This document shows, in pieces, positions 46,877 to 58,666 of a stretch of DNA of 64,000 bases. The DNA lies in NCBI RefSeq assembly GCF_000485595.1, contig NW_014577078.1:152427-216426 (forward strand), in the 5' to 3' direction. Source of the stretch: Priapulus caudatus (lineage: Eukaryota; Priapulida; Priapulimorpha; Priapulimorphida; Priapulidae). The translations under genes and the position numbers were made by a program. Below the pieces are notes generated by a model. The model was not told the DNA's origin and ran no database searches. It was given only the letters and a program-made list of their open reading frames with translations. Every line of letters starts with the position of its first letter. The first letter of the stretch is position 1.

Positions 46877-46971
46877 GTAACCGGGAGACCACACACGGTA
46901 AGTTTCTGGCCTCGCGAGGCCAGATATATCAAACACGCTAGATCGCCAAAAATCGTGCAGAATTTAGTTAC

Positions 46972-47043
46972 CCGCACACGGTGAGCTATCTGCTGAGCCA
47001 ACGGCCTCGCGCGTCAGCTCAGCAGATAGCTCACCGTGTGCGG
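46972..47043. repeat. Perfect 27-bp hairpin
   Basis: 46972-46998 (CCGCACACGGTGAGCTATCT...) is exactly inverted at 47017-47043, with an 18-base loop. A second small palindrome, TCTGGCCTCGCGAGGCCAGA, lies 60 bases to the left at about 46905-46924. Confidence 0.9.
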
Positions 47044-47654
47044 AGGGCTTTAGTGAAACGCACTCGTGATCGATCGCGCCCCGTTCTCCCATCAAAGGCA
47101 CTGCTGCCGCGCTCAGAAAAACGCCTGGCAGTCGCCGCGTCGCGTTATTCTTGTAATCTGCTATAGTTTGTAATTCCTTTGGAACAAACATGAGTGAGAG
47201 TAGGAGTGTCGTACGGCTAGAATCAGTCTGAGGTAATGAAGTATGTACAAATAAAACAGCGCAGACAGACTAGGCATATAGAATAGGTGCTGGAGATACG
47301 CGAATATAGCGTGAATGGTGTCGATTGACGGAGATGAATTTATAAAGCTATGCAATGACGAAGAAGTGAAATAAAATTGATGTGATAAAAATAGCTAAAG
47401 AAAGCTGGTACATCACTACACCACACAAAGTACCGCGGTACGTACCGGTACAGGTCACGTACCGCGGTATACCGGTAATACCGCGCACCTCTCGTGCGTA
47501 CTACCCACTCGTGCCTTTGACCAAAATAACAGAAAAATACTCAATCAACAACTCTACAATCATACCTACGTGTAATATTGTGTTTTTGATTCTTCGTTAC
47601 AGTAATTTGACTGGGAAATTTTATTGTTTTTCTTTGCGCGATAATCGAAAACCA

Positions 47655-47815
47655 AAATGGCGATCATTTAGGCGTAGCGCCATCTCTCGCCCAGATTTCA
47701 GACTTTCATATCTGAAACATTTATTTTCGCATCAAAAATTACGCATATATAATTATCAAGAGTATATAATGGGAGATATGGTATATAATGGTGAGCTATA
47801 GTGTCATTGACACTT
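47655..47815 (-). repeat. Dispersed element, partial copy 3 (see 13746 and 28742)
   Basis: AATGGCGATCATTTAGGCGT, GCGCCATCTCTCGCCC and ATATAATGGGAGATATGG align with 29430-29560. Its right edge, GGTGAGCTATAGTGTCATTG, is inverse to 13731-13753. Confidence 0.6.
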
Positions 47816-47979
47816 TCATTATTTCTTACTCTGAATGAACCCATTCTACCATTTCTATTATAAATCAAAGCTACTATGTAAGCAACAATCTATCTAAATT
47901 CCAACATCTACTCGCTTCCCTTGTACTATGATTTCACTTTTGTACAAAGTCCTAGATATCTGGGTGGGCAGATGATTCT

Positions 47980-50900
47980 TCAAGATCTAGTCATAGCTCG
48001 TGGTTGACTTTCCCTTTTGGGTTGTGGTTGCTGAATTTTTATGCAAGGTTGACCGACAGCTGGCCTCCGGTCATCACCGTAGTAGGTCTGACGAGGCCCT
48101 TCTGCAGTCTTTCGAAGATGTCGTCGGTTTCGACGGTACTGGCCACCATCCTCAGTTACCACTTTGTATGATCTCAGGTGCGATGTATTTTGTGCAATTG
48201 TCCCCTCCTCCATTGCTTGTGTTGTTGCGATGGCTGCATACGCACCACATCCTCCGGCTTCAGTTGTGGCAGGTTCCTTGCATATCAATTATAGTAGAAG
48301 GCTTGTTTCTGTTTTGCCTCCTTCATCTGAGTGCCAACACCCGTAGGTACCATTGAGCATAACAAGGTCGGTGACATTGGGTGGGTAGTCCTTGTCCTGC
48401 GGTTCATTAGCCTCTGGACTGGGCTGGAATCAAACCCTTCGGTATGTGTATTCCTGAACGCAAGAAAGCTCAGATACGTGTATGTTTGTGCTTCCTTCGA
48501 CTTCTTCAGGAGTGTCTTAGCTATCTTTACAGCATTCTCAGCTTTTCCGTTGGCTTGCGAGTAGTGAGGCGATGTCGCGGAGTGCTTGAATTCCCATTTG
48601 ACAACAAACCTCTGAAACTCATCTGAGATGAATGTCTGCCATTATCTTATATAAACTGGAATCCCATGTGCAAATTGTGTTTTTAGTTTGTGAATTACAG
48701 CCGAAAATGTAGTCGTGGTCAAATGGTCTATCTCAAAAAAAAATTGAGAAATAGTCCACCATCACCAGGTAATTCTTGGCATCCAGCACAAATAGATCTG
48801 CTGCTACCTTTGCCCAAGGTCTGGTTGGTGCATCCTGTGGATACATGGGCTTCTTCTGCTGTTTGGTGGCCATTGACAGGCACACGTCACATTTCCTTAT
48901 GTAATCTTTCACCTCTGAATTCATTCCTGGCCAAAATATGGTTTCTCTCGCTCTCTTCAGACAGTTATTTTCACCCAGATTTGATGAATAAATGCGATCC
49001 AGCATATGCCTTCTCATAGCCTTGGGAATCACCACTCTCTCACCCTTATAGATCAATATTAGATCATGAGCTGTGCTTAGCTCATCTCGGTAGTGAACGT
49101 ACGCTGTGACACCTTGTGGGAGTTGTTCTGTTTTCTCTGGCCATCCTCTCAAGACTGTTGCACGTAATTCTTGCAGCATCTCATCTTGTACTGTGCCTTG
49201 CCGCAACTTTCTCATCAGTGGTTCTGCAATGCGTGGATGACTGAGCAAGTTCACCTGTTCGATCTCTTTCTTCCTTGTCTTTCCCTTTACCAGGAAGTTA
49301 TGCACGACTCATGTGTCGGCAATATACATTTGACTTCCGGGAAGATAGCCTATGTGCGCATCATATGTTTACAGTCGTAGAATCAAACGTTGCAATCGCT
49401 TTGGAGCTCATGCATGTTCTTGGTGACGATTACTTCAAGCGGCTTGAGATCACTCTGTACGTGCACTCGCCTGCCATACGTATATTGGTGGTTTCTTCCC
49501 AAACCAAACGTAACAGCAAGTAGCTCCTCGATTTGGGCATACCTTGTCTCAGCATCTGTCAGAGCTCTGCTTGCATATGCTATCGGCTGACCATCCTGCA
49601 TAATGGTAGCTCCCATGCCCTTCTCAGAAGCATCAGCCTGCAGCGTCAGCTCCTTCTTGTCGTCAAAGTACTGTAGCACTGGCTCTGCTGCCACCATCTC
49701 TTTGATGTGCTCCACTGCCTGTTCATGGATATATAACCAACATCATTCCACCTCCTTCCTTGTGAGTTGACGGAGAGGTTCGCAACTCTCACTCAAGTGT
49801 GGTAGGAATTTGCTTAGGATGTGCACGAATCCCAAAAATCGTTGGATTTATGCTACGTCTGTTGTACTGGGCATCTCGTTCACTGCCTGTACCTTCGCTG
49901 GGTCTGGCTTGAGACCACGTGATGTAAACAGATGTTCCATGAATGCAACTTCCTTCATCTTAAACTTGAGCTTTTGCTTATTGAGCTTTACATTCTTTTC
50001 TACGCATCAGTGCTCTCAGCTTCTGGTCATGGTCTAGCTCTGCATCTCTCAGCGACTCTCCTTCCCCATAGACCAGTATGTCATCTGCTATGGTTTTGAT
50101 ACTGCCTAACCCTTGAAGGGTCTCGTCCAGCCTCCTCTGAAATTCCTCAGGTCCCGAATTGATACCAAATGGCATCCTTTTCCATCGATATCTTCCGAAT
50201 GGTGTATTGAACGTCGTTAAGTAGGAGGTTTTTTCCTCAGGTTCAACATGCCAGAACCCATTCTTGGCATCTATGACAGTAAACATCTTCGCCTTGTTCA
50301 TGTCCGGGAGTACATCTCCAATTGTCTCCATTGGGTAGTGGTTTTGTTTCACGGCTTTGTTCAAATCCTGGGGTCTAGACAAATCCTTAGTTTGTTTGGC
50401 TTGTCGATGCATACTAGGCTAGATACCCACGGCGTTGGTTTATCGACCGGCGCAATGATTTCTGCTTCTGTCAGCTTTCCCAGTTCTGCTTTCAACCTGT
50501 CTTTCAATGCCACTGGAACACGCCTGAGTGGATGCACTACTGGTGATATGTAAGGGTCTACTTCTACCTTGTACTTGCCCTCTAGCAGTCCAACACCTTC
50601 ATATACATCATTGAACTTATCAATGAGTTGCTTGGCCGTATTAATTCGAGCCATTGTTCCCAACTGTAAGATGCAGTCACGATGAACTTTTATCAGTCCC
50701 ATTTCCTGCAGGCCATCATCCATCGCTTTGATAACCTAAACCTAACCTTTTTCACATTTTCTTTACTGCTGTTAATTAAATTTTTGAATGAAGCCACATC
50801 AGGAGCAGTCTGGGTAATAATAGGTGGTAGTGCATTCCATGTTGGTATTGTCCGGAGATAAAGAGAGTATCTATAACAGTGTTTGTTGGGACAGATGACA

Positions 50901-52060
50901 TTATAATTAAGTTCAAGGGTTTGATGAGCAGTAGGTTTAGCTGACGCATTTCTTGCCAGGTGGTGACTGATGTTTGATGGAGTAAGTTTGTGAGTTTCTT
51001 TGTATATAGCTATGACACGTGCCTTTTCCCTTCTGTCTTGAAGTGTATCCAAGTTCAGATCACGAAGTATATCAGTAACGCTGCTGGTGCGTCTGTAGTC
51101 ATTTTTCACAAATCTAACAGCCCTCTGGACCTTTTCTAAATTGTCCTGGTGAATTTTCTGGTACGGATCCCAGATTGGGCTGCAATATTCCAGCCTTGGC
51201 CTCACAAAGGTTTTATAAGCAATTTCTTTGGTACGAGGGGAACACTTCCAAAGGTTCCTTTTCAGCAAACCCAAAATACTGTTTGCTTCGTTAACGGTCT
51301 GATTTATGTGTTTAGCCCAAAATAAATTGCTGGATATCTCAATCCCCAAGTAAGGTTTCCTCCTATTTACAAAGAGAGTTTATGTCTTCCTGTAAGGTAT
51401 CACAGTCCTCAGGGGAGTTGATAGTCTTGTGTAGTCACATCTGTCTTGAATTGTAGACTGAAATGGTTTTTCTTACCGCATCTGGTGCATTGTTACCATA
51501 CACAGGGCACTTTTCCTTGACTATCTCATGCTGTCGTCCACAGTATCGACATTTCCTCATCCTATACGACTGAGCATCTTGCTGCTTGATTTGAGACAGT
51601 ACGTGCATGTTTCCTGAGCTGCCTTTTTTCTTCATAATCTTGTGCTTTATTGCATGTAGAGATGACGGTCCATCAATCACCCCCAGTCTATTCTTGGACA
51701 ACTCAGAAGCACGGCATGTCTGGACACACTGTTCCAGCGTCAACTCAGCCTCTCTGAGCAGTCTCTCTCTCAGCACAGTCTCTTATGCCGCACACAATGC
51801 GGTCACGAATAAGGCTGTTGTGTAATTGTGTGAAATTGCAGTTAGCTGCTAGCAGTTTGAGTTCTGTCAGATAAGATTCAAACGTTGGCATTCATGGTTC
51901 TCATTTGATGAGTAGTCTGTTCATTCGCTTTGCAAATGTCAAAACTGTTTTAAGTGTCAGTTTCGGGAGTTGCAAAAGCTTCTTTCTGGTGGAATTGTCT
52001 CTGATCCCGATTACCAGTCGGTCACGGATCAAATTGTCTTCCAGTTTTTGACGACGTCTG
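47980..52060 (-). mobile_element. Second Ty3/Gypsy retrotransposon, degraded, with a LINE inserted
   Basis: Minus strand, right to left. Gag: LIRDRLVIGIRDNSTRKKLL near 52044-51905, TFESYLTELKLLAANCNFTQ near 51890, and a Cys-rich CRYCGRQHEIVKEKC near 51560. After the inserted LINE, pol starts at 50730: VVHPLRRVPVALKDRLKAEL, then RT FTVIDAKNGFWHVEPEEKTS and GPEEFQRRLDETLQ with active-site motif IADDILVYG. RNase H: LTLQADASEKGMGATIMQDG (49715-49383). Integrase: NNCLKRARETIFWPGMNSEV, YIRKCDVCLSMATKQQ (zinc-finger Cys kept, a His apparently lost), then SPHYSQANGKAENAVKIAKT around the last catalytic Glu, and GGQYRRNRRHLRKT at 48080. Several frameshifts and stops; dead. No matching LTR pair found. 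Confidence 0.85.
50735..51440 (-). mobile_element. LINE (non-LTR) fragment inserted in the Gypsy element
   Basis: The minus frame 51349-50740 reads LGIEISSNLFWAKHINQTVN, EANSILGLLKRNLWKCSPRT, KEIAYKTFVRPRLEYCSPIW, RRTSSVTDILRDLNLDTLQD and WNALPPIITQTAPDVASFKN, the C-terminal third of a CR1/L2/Jockey-type RT. About 90 bases upstream, INSPEDCDTLQEDINSL is an earlier part of the same RT, so some 40 residues between are deleted. Its 3' end abuts Gypsy pol sequence (MDDGLQEMGLIKVHR), showing insertion after the Gypsy. Confidence 0.85.
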
Positions 52061-52193
52061 CGTGTGGACAATACACAACTTGGTCCGCAAATGCAGACGT
52101 TATAACTCCGCTTTGCTAATCTGAGGGTGCGGGTTTACCATTACTGGGGTCTGCGTCGGCTTGGACTATACACAACTGTACTTACGCAGATAA

Positions 52194-52345
52194 GGTCTAT
52201 GTCCCCCTGACCTCTGTTTGACCTGGCTCGTTTAGCTATTTCTGAATAATATATATATATATAATATATATATAGGGTTAGGGTTTGGGTTAGTTAGAAA
52301 TAGCTAAACGAGCCAGGTCAAACAGAGGTCAGAGGGACATAGACC
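52194..52345. repeat. 50-bp-arm hairpin, 49 of 50 paired
   Basis: 52194-52243 (GGTCTATGTCCCCCTGACCT...) is inverted at 52296-52345 with a single mismatch. The 52-base loop is (AT)n followed by GGGTTAGGGTTTGGGTTAG. Near-identity of the arms suggests recent origin or gene conversion. Confidence 0.9.
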
Positions 52346-52454
52346 CTACGAGCTGTACTTGCCTCTCACAGACACAGGCACTTGAAGCGTTTCATCTGTA
52401 AACACACGCTGCCGCCATTGCTGCTGCGCTGCAAACTGACACATAAATATATAG

Positions 52455-52806
52455 TGTGTCATAGGTGTGACGCGGAGCTATAGCCTACACACGACGGGGA
52501 GACACACTGCCCACCCACGAACTCGCGCCGAGCCTCGGAGCACACGACTGGGAGAGACATAGACGGCTACAATATTAACCCATAGAATAGCTAAGAGAAG
52601 TTAAACGTGTAATCACCTACGAGGTCACGTAAACGTGACACGAGCAATATATATTATATATATATCTATACGCTATATTTGAGATACGTGCAGTGAACGT
52701 TATTTCTGTTATTCGTATGTGATGAATAAAACCATCAGTTGTATAAAGACTATCTAAGGACTTGCGTTCATTTCACTCTGGGTTTTCCTGCTACTGCATC
52801 ACCGTC
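52455..52806 (+). mobile_element. Possible solo LTR (plus strand)
   Basis: Starts TGTGTCATAGG, contains AATAAA at 52725-52730, and ends in GTCCTACCTTCGCGGTAGGA followed by a stretch resembling a degraded primer-binding site (ATGATCCCGAC). This layout resembles the 3' part of Gypsy LTRs. No second LTR and no internal region in this orientation. Confidence 0.3.
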
Positions 52807-53229
52807 CTACCTTCGCGGTAGGAGCAAAAAATGATCCCGACACAAATAAATTACACGTGCTAACCACAGCACGTGTGAAAGTCCAGTGTGGCCACCCCTA
52901 GGGCCACTACAGGATTTTTGGAGAGAATAGCACCCAAAAATCCTGTAGTAGAGTAAAATCACGCTCCCGGGACGCTCATGTCGCAACTCTCTATTTATTG
53001 ACTCTTATTCGTACTCTAACTTATTTGACAGGGTAATAAGCTGGAATTGATTTAATTGTTGTTACTTGTTTGTATAAATGCGTGATTTCCGGGAATCTGT
53101 GCAAACACCATAAAACATGTTCTGATGAACACTTCTCCACAAGGGTGCAAAATTTCGCGTTACCTCTCTGCTCGGTTTTCAAGTTATGGCCATCTGTCTG
53201 CCTAACTCTCCCGGCTATGAGACGAATAT

Positions 53230-53595
53230 AATGCGAGTTGCTTTTTAAAATGCAAGTCAAATGCATACTGCATATATCGCTGCACCCGTCTGGCACCCGG
53301 GCCTTACCAAAGAGCTCTCACGTCAAATTGAATCTGTTCAAGTAAGGGCAGTGAAAATAAGAATAGGTTATAATAATTGGAATAGGTACGGCATGTACGA
53401 TGAGGTACTATCACAGCTTCAAATTCAAAGACAATTGCGTTTCGTCGCGAGCACCTTTGTGAAAATGTTGCTTATCAGCTCAAACGTTGTAAACGATTAC
53501 AGGATATTTGCCCTTCTAATAAACTCCGGCTGGCAAAATTCCCTCGTACCAGCCGGTACTTCAATAGCCCGGGTCCGTACATGTACAGGATGATT
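53230..53595 (+). mobile_element. LINE 3' end fragment
   Basis: The plus frame from 53261 reads AAPVWHPGLTKELSRQIESV, QVRAVKIRIGYNNW, YDEVLSQLQIQRQLRFV, the conserved C-terminal block of LINE reverse transcriptases (PVWHPGLTKE-S-QIE--Q-RA-KI). 5'-truncated; a different family from the LINEs at 39 and 51 kb. Confidence 0.65.
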
Positions 53596-54269
53596 AACAA
53601 ATTGTAAACAGGCACTGAATTTTTTACAATAGCATGGATAATTAGTCTTCTGCTTCCGCCCCTTCATAAACATTTTGGTCTCTTTGAAATAACTCTGCAT
53701 GGGCAACTTTCGGTTATGTGATATGTAATGTTTGATTCTATCGTTGTGTTGCATTTTAATTGTAACTATTTTTGACTAAGGATCACGTTATCTTAAATAT
53801 TGTATATATTCTTAAAGAACATCCATTAAATGAAATTGTATCCTGTATGTAAAAACTGGTTGTGTTTCATGATCAGACCTAAAAACCGTTTTAACAAAAT
53901 TTTGTATTAAAATAATCGTTCATCAAAAATTAAATGAGCCTGTTGTAAAATTATATGCCAAAAATCGCCCTCGGAAGCAAACGATAATTTTTCATAGCGA
54001 TTACATCAGCTTTTAGATTTATCCACCAGGTGGCGCTGTCACACCATATGGCCCGAGCATATAAATCACCTTTGATGATATATTTTGTGATATATATGCT
54101 CTGATATAGCCTAGAGTCCCTTTATGTAGAGAGATTAAATCATCTTCCATAATTTTACCGCGTATCCATACAGCGCTGTACTCGAGCGGCAGCGGTGCGT
54201 GTCCACTTGGAAACAAAATTGCTTCTAATTGCTAGTTGTCCCAACTCTATATGAAGGGACTCTAAACCA
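53596..54269. other. Spacer, no gene seen
   Basis: A/T-rich with short frames. GTCACACCATATGG near 54038 and the CCACCAGGTGGCGC word near 54024 are the only notable strings. Nothing supported. Confidence 0.4.
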
Positions 54270-54272
54270 TTA

Positions 54273-54987
54273 CTATTTACACGATGCGTCTTAGACGTAC
54301 GTCCAGGCCTTGTCAGATTTTCGCATACGTCCTTGACGCAACGGTGAATCTGTTTACACGGTGAGTTTTGTTCGAACGTCCATGACAAGTAGTTCCAGGG
54401 CAGGCCGCCATGGGGAGAACACGTACACGACGGCTGAGGAAAATTGCCATAGTGTTTCTTCTTGTGGCAGGAATTAAGAAAAAATATGCAATTTCGCAAA
54501 GAAGGAGACGAGCTTGGGTGAGACCTTGAATCGCCAGGAGAGACAAACTTGGAGCGTATCATGCACTTCAAACAGAATTGGAGGAGGAAGACCCCGGAAG
54601 CTTCCGAAATTTTGTGAGGATGGACATGGACACTTTTTAAGAACTCCTTGAAAAGGTCACACCAATAATCCAACGCTCTACAACCAATATGAGGGAACCA
54701 ATTTTTGCTGCAGAACGTTTATCTGGGATCCACAGGGGATGCCATGCTGTCAACACTGTTCATTGCGAAGAGGCTTAAGCACGTGACCCAATCTCACCCA
54801 CCTGATTGGTCGGGTTCTTGCATCCTGCTTACGATGTCGCAAGAAATTAGAACATCCGTCTAGTGCATCCGATATCGCAGGGGTCATAACATCGTGTCGT
54901 ACCGCATAGTTTACATGGTGCGTTTTGGACGTATGCGTCTGACTGATGCGACCGACGTACGTCTAGGACGCATCGTGTAAATAGGCC
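54273..54987 (+). mobile_element. Harbinger (PIF) element with broken transposase and TTA flanks
   Basis: TIRs: the left end, CTATTTACACGATGCGTCTT at 54273, and the right end, inverted, CTATTTACACGATGCGTCCT ending at 54984, both continuing into AGACGTACGT. TTA at 54270-54272 and 54988-54990 fits the 3-bp duplication of Harbingers. One frame from ATG 54410 reads RRRRAWVRP, stop, IARRDKLGAYHALQTELEEE, DPGSFRNFVRMDMDTF, stop, ELLEKVTPIIQRSTTNMREP and IFAAERLSGIHRG. This is the N-terminal half of HARBI1-type transposase with two stops; the DDE core is deleted. Confidence 0.85.
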
Positions 54988-54990
54988 TTA

Positions 54991-57160
54991 ATATGGCCAA
55001 TGCTGCGCGTCCTCTTTACGTGCTCTAATGACTTTTTTGTGGCTTCTGTCGATGTACGATACGTGTCACACATTGGCTGTATAAAATGTCCCTGCATGTT
55101 TTTGGTTAGTTCCCCGAATGTGAAGCATGAGACTAGGCCTACCCCCAAGTAGTTTGGTTCGAATCTGCACTGGAACAGGAACACTGCATGATTGTAACTT
55201 GACGTCTGGTGTGGCATGCGTCTGTAACCAAATAATAACGTTTTCAATATAATGTGTCAATTCTTTATAATTTAATATAACGTATTCTCCTAATGGCCTA
55301 GATGTTAGACAGTATAATTTTACTTTCTTTCACCTGTGGTGTGCGATTCCATCACTCCAACTCCCAGTAATCTTCTCCGGTGTTACAATCCCTTTCGGTG
55401 TGGATGTCGATTTCAATAAAAATTTTGGATGTAGTGATAATTACTACAGAAACTATCCACGAAGAGGACATGCCAAGTCGATAGCGAGATATTCCCGCGA
55501 CCAATCAGGATATATTGTTCGAACTATAGGTGGCTAATGGTTGACTGACTATCTGACATTCGTGACATGCTTGCCGGATTGAAGAAGAAATGCGTACGAT
55601 CATGTGCGTACGCACACGTAGAACATGTCACGCACAACCTTAGTTGGCATTCAAGAAACGTGCGTGCGGTGTACTGATTCTAGACTGAAGCAGCGTTGGG
55701 AAAATCTATAAAAGGTGGGCGGAGCTTACTTTTGGCCAATGGTAGTGAACCTTGCATTGTATATGCCAGGGTCTGTATATAAACGTGCATGAGTTGCTTG
55801 GCACGCGCTCTGCGTTGTGGAGTAATACGCGCATATATTGACATCCATACATTCCACGTTGGGATAAAATATCACTGGTATAATTAAAAAACGATCAGTA
55901 TACTGTTTTAAAATAACATAAAGAACATTCAAGTAATATTAGCATGCTGAATTATACAGTAAATAATAATTACTGACCTAAGTTGACACACATACGTCGC
56001 TGTAACTGCAAAGCACGTCGTATTACTTTACTAGTCGTGCAATAGGCAGTACATCCTCGTCGTACTACACACGTTTAACCGTGCCATATTGTTTTGAACG
56101 TTTGGAAAACCTATATAAATTTTGCACAGGGTGGAGCTAAATAAAAGCTTCCCTACGTTATGACCAAACGTGGTTTACGTAAAACACATCTCAGTGATGT
56201 GCTTTCTCATTTGCATAGCTTCTTGTCTCCGAATATTATGTACACCATCGAGCATATCAAAATGTTCAATTGCAAATTAAAAGAACAAATGATGAAAGAG
56301 GAAGGGAGAGAGAGAGCGCGCGCGAGAGAGAGAATATCTTTTCACACCATCGGATTCTTTCACATATGATATCATACATCGCACCTTTACTAGACAAGAA
56401 CATTTCAACTGAGTATACAACCTCGACGCATACTCAGTTACATCGCATGTCGCCTGATATAAACAGAATCAGCACGACAAATGGGGTTTACACGCATCTT
56501 GCTCATCATATGCAAATTCGCATATCCCGAACTTTCATCAATTATGAGCGACTACTAATCCAGACGTCAGTGGCAATCAGTGCAATGCAACGAGAACAGA
56601 TTATGGCGATATGTGCTTTCCAAAACCCATTTGCCGACGTCGAAGTGGGTCACACGTCATGTCGATTTACATCACGTGAATATTGCACCACATCAGACAC
56701 CGGACATTTTATACATTGGGTGTTGAACGATCGATAACAGTACGGGCACAATTTTACAGCGGCCAATCTTCAACCATTTTCAACAGGTTCAGGGTTACTC
56801 TATCGGAGTTTAGCATTTAAAAATTATAGAAAACTATTTTATGGTTGCTTGATAATTGGTCAATATGAATTGTAGCGTTTTTACGGTATGGGTTTTGTAT
56901 TATGATAGTCAAAGATAACAATTTGTAAAGTGTAGTATTGCAGTTACGTTTATGTTTGAATATTGTGTTTCATCGAAGGTAGACAGAATTTTTTTTTTTC
57001 AATGTTGTCGGAACCTTGAGTTATATATCATTGTGTTCACAAGCCCCCAGTGCCAAATAGTTTTTTGATACAGATATATTGTTATTATCTATTTTAGATA
57101 AATCATCTGCTCAGTTTGAAGACGCTATGACTCATGCACAGATAATAAAAATAGTAATTA
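54991..57160. other. Intergenic stretch without a supported gene
   Basis: Short unconserved frames only. TATAAA-like boxes occur at 55708, 55776 and 56112, each close to a GGTGG(G/A)...GAGCT string or a TATATAAACG string, so 55690-56150 may be a repeated unit. A GA/CG simple repeat lies at 56307-56333. Confidence 0.4.
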
Positions 57161-57164
57161 TTAC

Positions 57165-57563
57165 AGAAACTTCTACTCAACCGTGAAATTCAAACGTAGG
57201 CCTACTGCTGAAATTCAAGCGCCCTAACAGGAGGCTTTTTCAAAGCTGACTGACGTTGTCAGATTTGACCACCAGATGGTGTGGTGTTCAACAGCTTCGT
57301 CCACACATGACTGAGTCTGTACCCTTCTCGTCTCGGTTGATGTTCGGGATCTTGCTAATCCAGATGGCTTCCTTAATCCAACGCGTGATTCTTATTGGCG
57401 TGATTCTCCAGGGGTACAGACTCAGTCATGTGTGGGCCAAGCTGTTGACCACTACACCATTTGCTGGTCAAATCTGACAACGTCAGTCAGCTTTGAAAAC
57501 CCTCCTGTTAGGACGCGAAACGTTAGCAGTACGTTTAAATTTCACGGTAGAGTAGAAATCAAC
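57165..57563 (-). mobile_element. Penelope-like element remnant inside a palindrome
   Basis: 57178-57325 is inverse to 57413-57563 (GCTGACTGACGTTGTCAGAT, ACACATGACTGAGTCTGTAC and complements). The 87-base centre, read on the minus strand, gives RITRWIKEAIWISKIPNINR, DEKGTDSV, resembling the C-terminal end of the GIY-YIG endonuclease of Penelope-like elements (R--RWIKEA--I------NRD-G). The rest of the element is absent. Confidence 0.5.
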
Positions 57564-57755
57564 CAAGTTAACTCTATTATTAACTAACCAAATGAACTTA
57601 TTTAAGGAGTAATTATTACAGTAGATGGTAGCAATTTAATTTCAGTAATTATTGTTGTTATGTAAGTAGCGGTGTGATAATATAATTAGTTTGCTATGTT
57701 TGCACAGTTATTGGTATGTTTGTGTGGTGTGTGCCTTGCCTACGTGTGTGTATGC

Positions 57756-58206
<451 letters not shown>

Positions 58207-58666
58207 CGACACGTGGCGTAGTAGGCCTACAGCCGCATAGCTGACGACTTATCTTGCATTTATTATATTTGCACCGTTACTCTAACGCGGTTGCATTTAT
58301 TATGAACTGTAACATAAACCCCATGAGGTGAGGCATGACACCGATATCCTTGCGCTGTGATGTACGTCTCTTGTCCGTTGTCTGGCATTGTTGTCTAATC
58401 ACTGTCGCCGCATGGGAGTTGGAACGTTCGCTATGTGATACGACGAGCGGTCGCCATTGTTACGCTCACGCGGGCGCTAGTGGAAGCCGGGTAACGCTGA
58501 TACGGCCTGGGCGGAGTAACGTCTTCGCGCATCCGGACATACTAGGTAGGTGTCCACTTATCTGCCATTCATGATTCACCACCCACCCCCCCCCCCCCGC
58601 CCCATCGCACTGACTGTGGGGACCAAAAATGCTTCATGTTAATTCAAGTTCGGATCAGGAGTCAGT

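Noticed and set aside
48000-48356. 118-codon plus-strand frame near the Gypsy integrase tail
   Set aside because: Antisense to the integrase C-terminal block GGQYRRNRRHLRKT.
54155-54673. 172-codon minus-strand frame
   Set aside because: Antisense to the Harbinger transposase remnant on the plus strand, which matches its family.
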